Of a stretch of 37,461 nucleotides of DNA, positions 32,372-37,461 are shown piece after piece. Source of the stretch: JAVBKE01 sp031554215 (GTDB lineage: Bacteria; Bacillota; Bacilli; JARBTR01); the NCBI GenBank assembly GCA_031554215.1, contig JAVBKF010000081.1:1-37461 (forward strand), given 5' to 3'. Made by a program: the position numbers and the translations under genes. Below the pieces are notes generated by a model, which was given only the letters and a program-made list of their open reading frames with translations, searched no databases and was not told where the DNA came from. Each line of letters begins with the position of its first letter. Positions within the stretch are counted from its first letter, which is position 1.

Positions 32372-33139
32372 TCATTGCTCAGACCATGTTGGCAGATCCG
32401 CAAGCCAGTCCACCAATTGCAGATAACCAAAACGATTCACTTTATGACCACGGTTCTGCTCAATCACCATTTCAATCGGCTGCTGCGGATCAGCTATTTT
32501 CACCTGATCTACAAAGGCCCGCACACTGTTAATCGGAACAACCACATCTGCATCTCCATGCCAAATAAAAAGTGGGCGCCCCCTCAACTTCTCTGGTTGT
32601 AAAGATAAATCGAAGCGCGCTAAAGATTGCTCGATTTGCGCAATAGGAAATTGCGTTTGTACCGCCTCATCGAGCTCAGAAACCTTCGCCTTAGCAAATT
32701 CTACAAGCGCAGGGTCGCCCATCATACTAAACGCGCCTTTAATCCAGCCATACTGCGTCATAGCTGCAAACGTTGTGATTGCCCCCATCGAAATACCACC
32801 GAGATAGATCTCATTTTCATTCACGCCATACGCTGCAACAATGCTTGCTTTTATCAGCGCAAGTTCTGCAACGGATGTGACAATGATGTCACCCATGGCA
32901 TAAGTGCGGTCGCTATCTGAATAGGCTTCACCACGATCGCCATGATGCGAGGCATCTGGCATAAACACTTTAAATCCGCGCTCTGCCAGTAAATAAGCAT
33001 AGTGTAGATTAGCTTCCTTCGCATTCGTGATCCCGTGAAGAATAATCACAGCCGGAGATGGCATCGTTCGTACATTCTGTTTCTTGTGGACAAACAACGT
33101 AGGAATATCATTGATTTTGACATTTTCAATTTCGATCAC
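32372..33139 (-). CDS. yitV: Alpha/beta hydrolase, YitV-like esterase
   Basis: Serine hydrolase of 255 residues. Catalytic residues visible: nucleophile Ser in GGISMG, Asp in HGDADVVVP, His in NRGHKVNR; the oxyanion region is VIILHGITNAKE. I use the GTG at 33139, preceded by AAGGGGGT at 7 nt; this gives exactly the B. subtilis YitV length. The frame is open to 33289, but a promoter -10 (33171-33176) sits inside that extension and those residues are not hydrolase-like. Substrate unknown; YitV has been described as a carboxylesterase-like protein. It is upstream of yitW on the same strand. Confidence 0.85.
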   Translation of the reverse strand: MIEIENVKINDIPTLFVHKKQNVRTMPSPAVIILHGITNAKEANLHYAYLLAERGFKVFMPDASHHGDRGEAYSDSDRTYAMGDIIVTSVAELALIKASIVAAYGVNENEIYLGGISMGAITTFAAMTQYGWIKGAFSMMGDPALVEFAKAKVSELDEAVQTQFPIAQIEQSLARFDLSLQPEKLRGRPLFIWHGDADVVVPINSVRAFVDQVKIADPQQPIEMVIEQNRGHKVNRFGYLQLVDWLADLPTWSEQ

Positions 33140-33545
33140 AAGTCTTACCCCCTTATTTCCAGTCCCTTTCATTATAGAAAAAATTACAAGAAAAGAAAAT
33201 CTAAAATGTCTACACCAGAACCATCCAAACAATCGCTTGCAAACTTCCAGAGACGATAGGAAAGCCGTTGCGATTGCAGAGTACGCCATATAGACGGTCC
33301 GTTAATCCAGCAATTTGCTAACAAATATCCTTTAACAGCTTCTCCAAAAAAAAAAGACATGAACCCTGATTTGACCCATACAGTAGAAATAAATGACGTT
33401 ACAAGGTTACTTAAACCGCAGATCAAATAACTAATTTTAAAAGCAAAGCTAGCGTTCCAAAGCCGCGCCAAATTGGTGGGCAATAGGCAACTAACCGCTA
33501 GTCTTGTGCAATCCTGACGACACTCGGAAGAAAAGGTGAAAGAAA
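33140..33545. other. Divergent intergenic region between yitV and icmF
   Basis: On the minus strand TATAAT at 33171-33176 lies about 25 nt before the yitV ribosome binding region and is a likely promoter; its -35 is poor. For icmF I cannot place a promoter with confidence. No gene or strong repeat is visible; an open frame on the minus strand at 33184-33483 lacks a ribosome binding site. Confidence 0.45.
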
Positions 33546-36500
33546 TTGACTAGCCAAATGATTCAACCAACAAGCCCGCTTCGTTTTGTAACAGCCTCCG
33601 CGCTCTATGATGGACATGATGCATCCATTAATATTATTAGGCGCTTGCTACAAGCACATGGTGCTGAGGTCATCCATTTAGGACATAATCGCTCCGCACA
33701 GGAAGTTGTCAGCGCTGCGATTCAAGAAGATGCCCATGCAATTGCGATTAGTTCCTATCAAGGCGGTCACCTCGAATATTTACGCTATATCGTTGACCTG
33801 CTCAAAGAGCAAAATGCTGAGCACATTCGTCTATTTGCTGGTGGTGGTGGTGTCATCATCCCAAGTGAAATCGCAACGCTCGAAGCGTATGGTGTCACAA
33901 AGGTATTTTCCACTGAAGATGGACAACGACTTGGGCTAGATGGCATGATCGATGTGATGATCCAAACTACGCTCACGCAAAAGCCTAGACAACCTATCAA
34001 TGAAGCTCTGGAAGCCCAGAAACTAGATAAGACTGACTGGGGTAGTATTGCCAAACTGATTACACTCGCCGAGGAAAATCAATTCACGAGCGATCCATAC
34101 GCCATTACCAGCGCATTATCGGCACGATTTAAAACGCTTCCTACTGCGGCAGTTGTCGGCATTACCGGAACTGGCGGAGCAGGGAAAAGCTCACTCACCG
34201 ACGAATTAGTTCGGCGATTCCTTGAGCAATTCCCCACGCATGCGATCGCGATTCTTTCAGTTGACCCATCTAAGTTGAAAACTGGTGGAGCGCTACTTGG
34301 TGACCGCATCCGAATGAACGCAATTCATCATCCTCATGTCTATATGCGTAGCCTCGCTACCAGAAATGCCAAATCAGAGCTCAGTAACGCGACGGCAGAT
34401 GCGATTGCCATTTTAAAAGCTGCTGGATTTGATCTGATCCTTGTCGAAACAAGTGGCATTGGTCAAGGTGATGCCGCAATCGTCAAATTATGCGACATCT
34501 CCATGTATGTAATGACCAGTGAGTTTGGCGCAGCAAGCCAGCTTGAGAAAATTGACATGATTGATTTTGCCGATATCATTGTCATTAATAAATTTGAACG
34601 CCGTGGTTCAGAAGACGCTCTACGCGACGTCCGCAAACAGTTTAAACGAACACACAACTTATTTAATGTGTCTGATGAATCGCTACCGATTTTTGGTACG
34701 ATTGCTAGCCAATTTAATGACGAGGGCACAAACGGGGTCTTTGATTACTTAAAAGGGCAGTTAGCACAAAAAGCGAACTGCCACTGGGCATGGGATCATC
34801 CTGTTGAACCACTTCAATTGTCGGCAAGAAGTCCAGTGATCCCACCTGAGCGGAGTGGTTATCTTGGCGAGATTGTCCAAACAATTCGGCAGTGGCAACA
34901 AAGCGCCGAAGAACAAGTGCAACTGGTTCGGAAACTTGCCCATATCGAAGGCACTAAGCAAATAGTAGCCACTCACGCTGGTGCCGAAACAACACTTAGC
35001 GAGACCCACGACTTGACGGTTCAACTTGACTATTTAGCGAACGTGCTCAGGAGTGAAATCACTCCTGACAACTTGCAACTGCTGAATTCTTGGCCAAGGA
35101 TTCGGGCGCAATATCAGCAAGGTGACCATGTCACAGAATCACTTTCTGGCAATCTAATTTCCAAGGTGAGCTTACCGAGATTTGAGGACCCGGGCGAACG
35201 AATGCGTTTTCTCTTAAAGGAGAATTTGCCAGGTTATTTTCCATTTACTGCAGGCGTTTTCCCGTTCAAACGAACAAGCGAAGATCCAAAACGGCAATTT
35301 GCCGGTGAGGGCACACCAATGCGGACAAATCGCCGCTTCCATTACCTATCTGAAAACGATGATGCCAAACGGTTATCAACTGCCTTTGACAGTGTGACGC
35401 TGTACGGCGAAGACCCAGACTGGCGCCCAGATATTTATGGAAAAATTGGCAATAGCGGTGTCAGTGTTTGCACATTAGATGACATGAAACAACTCTTTCA
35501 AGGATTTGGGCTATGCGATCCGTCAACTAGCGTATCAATGACCATCAATGGACCAGCGCCAATCTTACTTGCCATGTTTATGAACACAGCAATTGATCAG
35601 CAGGTTGACCTTTTCAGACAACAAAACAACCATCTGCCGCTGCCAGAAGAATTAGCACAAATCAAAGCACAAACACTACAAACCGTTCGTGGTACAGTAC
35701 AGGCAGATATTTTGAAAGAAGACCAAGGCCAAAACACATGTATTTTCTCGACTGAGTTTGCCCTCAAAATGATGGGCGATGTCCAGCAGTATTTTATCGA
35801 CCATAATGTCCGGCACTATTATTCAGTGAGTATTAGTGGCTACCACATTGCCGAAGCTGGTGCGAATCCCATTTCTCAACTAGCTTTTACACTGGCGAAT
35901 GGGTTTACTTATGTGGAGTATTACCTCAGCCGAGGCATGGCGATTGATGCCTTTGCACCAAACTTATCTTTCTTCTTCAGCAATGGACTGGACCCTGAGT
36001 ATACAGTGATGGGACGTGTTGCTCGCCGGATTTGGGCAACGGCGATGAAGCATCGCTATGGCGCGAACGAACGCAGTCAAAAATTGAAATATCATATCCA
36101 AACTTCAGGGCGCTCACTACATGCCAGTGAAATGGATTTCAACGATATCCGGACGACTTTGCAGGCGTTACTGGCAATCAATGATCATTGTAATTCCCTT
36201 CACACTAATGCTTATGACGAAGCTGTGACAACGCCAACTGAAAGCTCTGTCCGAAGAGCGATGGCGATTCAAATGATTATTAACCAGGAATTTGGCCTTG
36301 CCAAAAACGAAAACCCACTACAAGGGGCGTTCATTATTGATGAGTTGACAGACCTTGTTGAAGAACGGGTTTTAGCAGAATTTGAGCGCATTCATCAGCG
36401 TGGTGGTGTCCTCGGTGCGATGGAAACTGGCTATCAGCGCGGCAAGATTCAAGATGAATCAATGGCTTATGAGCACAAAAAACATAACGGTACATATCCG

Positions 36501-36788
36501 ATAATCGGCGTCAACACTTTCCTGAACCCTACTAACCACCAAACGAAAACGGAAATTGAACTCGCTCGCTCGACAGATGAGGAAAAGCAGACACAAATCC
36601 GTAATCTTGAATCTTTTTTACAAAAGCATCAACAGGCATGTGAACCTGCTTTAAACCGATTGAAACAAGTAGCAAAACAAAACGGGAATATATTTACTGA
36701 ACTAATGTCCTGTGTCAGGGTCGCATCACTCGGTCAGATCACTACTGCGCTATATGAGGTGGGTGGACAATACCGGCGCAATATGTAA
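33546..36788 (+). CDS. icmF: Fused isobutyryl-CoA mutase IcmF
   Basis: Adenosylcobalamin-dependent mutase (1080 residues) that interconverts isobutyryl-CoA and n-butyryl-CoA and carries its own G-protein chaperone. Domain order is the IcmF order: B12-binding domain (1-140) with the cobalt-ligand His24 in DGHDASINIIRR, a MeaB-like GTPase (about 170-420) with P-loop GITGTGGAGKSS from residue 205, a linker, and the mutase barrel (about 530-1080) with TAGVFPFKR near 568-576 and SISGYHIAEAGANPISQLAF near 762. The start is a TTG at 33546 with AAAAGGTGA 6 nt upstream; the next ATG (33558) is too far from it. The adenosyltransferase gene follows by 94 nt. Phe in VFPFKR is compatible with isobutyryl- rather than pivalyl-CoA specificity, from memory. 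Confidence 0.95.
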   Translation: MTSQMIQPTSPLRFVTASALYDGHDASINIIRRLLQAHGAEVIHLGHNRSAQEVVSAAIQEDAHAIAISSYQGGHLEYLRYIVDLLKEQNAEHIRLFAGGGGVIIPSEIATLEAYGVTKVFSTEDGQRLGLDGMIDVMIQTTLTQKPRQPINEALEAQKLDKTDWGSIAKLITLAEENQFTSDPYAITSALSARFKTLPTAAVVGITGTGGAGKSSLTDELVRRFLEQFPTHAIAILSVDPSKLKTGGALLGDRIRMNAIHHPHVYMRSLATRNAKSELSNATADAIAILKAAGFDLILVETSGIGQGDAAIVKLCDISMYVMTSEFGAASQLEKIDMIDFADIIVINKFERRGSEDALRDVRKQFKRTHNLFNVSDESLPIFGTIASQFNDEGTNGVFDYLKGQLAQKANCHWAWDHPVEPLQLSARSPVIPPERSGYLGEIVQTIRQWQQSAEEQVQLVRKLAHIEGTKQIVATHAGAETTLSETHDLTVQLDYLANVLRSEITPDNLQLLNSWPRIRAQYQQGDHVTESLSGNLISKVSLPRFEDPGERMRFLLKENLPGYFPFTAGVFPFKRTSEDPKRQFAGEGTPMRTNRRFHYLSENDDAKRLSTAFDSVTLYGEDPDWRPDIYGKIGNSGVSVCTLDDMKQLFQGFGLCDPSTSVSMTINGPAPILLAMFMNTAIDQQVDLFRQQNNHLPLPEELAQIKAQTLQTVRGTVQADILKEDQGQNTCIFSTEFALKMMGDVQQYFIDHNVRHYYSVSISGYHIAEAGANPISQLAFTLANGFTYVEYYLSRGMAIDAFAPNLSFFFSNGLDPEYTVMGRVARRIWATAMKHRYGANERSQKLKYHIQTSGRSLHASEMDFNDIRTTLQALLAINDHCNSLHTNAYDEAVTTPTESSVRRAMAIQMIINQEFGLAKNENPLQGAFIIDELTDLVEERVLAEFERIHQRGGVLGAMETGYQRGKIQDESMAYEHKKHNGTYPIIGVNTFLNPTNHQTKTEIELARSTDEEKQTQIRNLESFLQKHQQACEPALNRLKQVAKQNGNIFTELMSCVRVASLGQITTALYEVGGQYRRNM

Positions 36789-36882
36789 TCCTTATAATCA
36801 ATACAAATGTGAACAAGTTATCTAAAACATTTGGCATTGGTGCCTAGGACAGTGACTAAATGCAAGAAAAGGAGATCACGTT

Positions 36883-37431
36883 ATGAAGATTTATACCAAA
36901 ACGGGTGATCAGGGGCAAACAAGTTTAGTTTATGGGGAACGAGTGTATAAGGATTCGATTCGAGTGGAAGCCTATGGGACTTGCGATGAGGCTAATTCCA
37001 CAATCGGTCTAGCACTGTCATTATTGCCACAAACGGAGGAATGGACTTCCTTGAGAGCTGTGTTCCATACCATTCAGACAAAGCTATTTCATGTTGGTGC
37101 CGCGCTATCTACACCGCACGGCAAAACAGTTAGTTGGGTTGTGACAGCGGAAGATGTCTCCCTTTTAGAAGCGGAAATTGACATGCTCGAAGCGGCATTG
37201 ACACCACTGACGACCTTCATTTTGCCAGGCGGTCACAGTGCTGCAGCGACCCTTCATATAGCACGGACGGTTGTCCGACGTGCTGAAAGAAGCGCGGTAA
37301 CCATTCATCAATCAGAACCACTCTCTGAACATGTGCTCGGCTACTTAAATCGCCTTTCCGACTATCTTTTCGTTGCTGCACGATATGTGAATCAGCAGAC
37401 ACAGTCAACCGAACTTATCTTACACCAGTAA
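36883..37431 (+). CDS. PduO-type cob(I)alamin adenosyltransferase
   Basis: A 182-residue ATP:co(rr)inoid adenosyltransferase that makes adenosylcobalamin. The N-terminal ATP-binding KIYTKTGDQGQTSLVYGERV (residues 2-21), the ARTVVRRAERSAV segment near 126-138 and LNRLSDYLFVAARYVN near 154-169 are family signatures. The ATG follows AAAAGGAGATCACGTT. It lies 94 nt after icmF on the same strand and most likely supplies its cofactor. The gene is complete, ending 30 bp before the window edge. Confidence 0.95.
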   Translation: MKIYTKTGDQGQTSLVYGERVYKDSIRVEAYGTCDEANSTIGLALSLLPQTEEWTSLRAVFHTIQTKLFHVGAALSTPHGKTVSWVVTAEDVSLLEAEIDMLEAALTPLTTFILPGGHSAAATLHIARTVVRRAERSAVTIHQSEPLSEHVLGYLNRLSDYLFVAARYVNQQTQSTELILHQ

Positions 37432-37461
37432 ACACTCAGCAGACAGAACGTGTGGGCTTTG

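Noticed and set aside
33140..33289. N-terminal extension of the YitV-like hydrolase with a hydrophobic segment
   Set aside because: A consensus -10 lies inside it and a strong ribosome binding site precedes the GTG at 33139, so the apparent membrane segment is not translated.
33184..33483. Minus-strand open frame of 99 codons between yitV and icmF
   Set aside because: No ribosome binding site; it overlaps the region needed for the divergent promoters and has no recognisable sequence.

Overview
The window comes from a spore-forming, low-GC Gram-positive bacterium of the order Bacillales. The evidence is an SspP-type small acid-soluble spore protein gene, a hemE-hemH-hemY cluster next to an HmoB-like gene and ecsAB, a FapR-type operator in front of fabI, and the yitV/yitW pair, all arranged or built as in Bacillus. 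I cannot name the genus from sequence alone.

Layout. 1-5800: sspP, then (minus strand) hemE-hemH-hemY (late haem synthesis) and fabI; hmoB (haem degradation) is divergent from hemE. 5850-7783: the EcsAB ABC transporter. 7784-8911 is a gene-poor gap. 8912-24400 is an anaerobic-respiration region: two paralogous Tat-exported molybdopterin oxidoreductase operons (catalytic and Fe-S subunits in the first; catalytic, Fe-S and membrane anchor in the second), with a DUF3892 gene and the glucose PTS permease ptsG between them on the plus strand. Then, on the minus strand, come a third, orphan DmsB-like Fe-S protein overlapping a PucR/CdaR-family regulator, moaA, and a methyltransferase. A roughly 400 bp element with terminal inverted repeats (MITE-like) separates this from the plus-strand molybdenum cofactor series moaE-moaD-moeB-moeA-mobB-mobA-moaB-moaC (24883-30391). 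30614-37431: proline dehydrogenase, yitW and yitV (minus), then icmF (fused isobutyryl-CoA mutase) and its cobalamin adenosyltransferase (plus).

How the genes fit together. The Moco genes make bis-MGD-type cofactor (MobA and MobB present) for the two exported oxidoreductases. Their Fe-S subunits would pass electrons from the quinol pool via the single DmsC-like anchor. By hand alignment to E. coli DmsA the metal-ligand position is Cys in both catalytic subunits rather than Ser, so the substrate need not be DMSO. Both operons have a TATAAT box preceded by a conserved 17-bp element centred near -41/-42, resembling a degenerate Fnr/Crp-class site. The most unusual arrangement is the orphan four-cluster ferredoxin translationally coupled to a PucR-type regulator; it may be a sensing pair for this respiratory island. 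IcmF and the adenosyltransferase form a B12-dependent pair.

All calls are from reading the sequence and recalled family knowledge; no searches were run.
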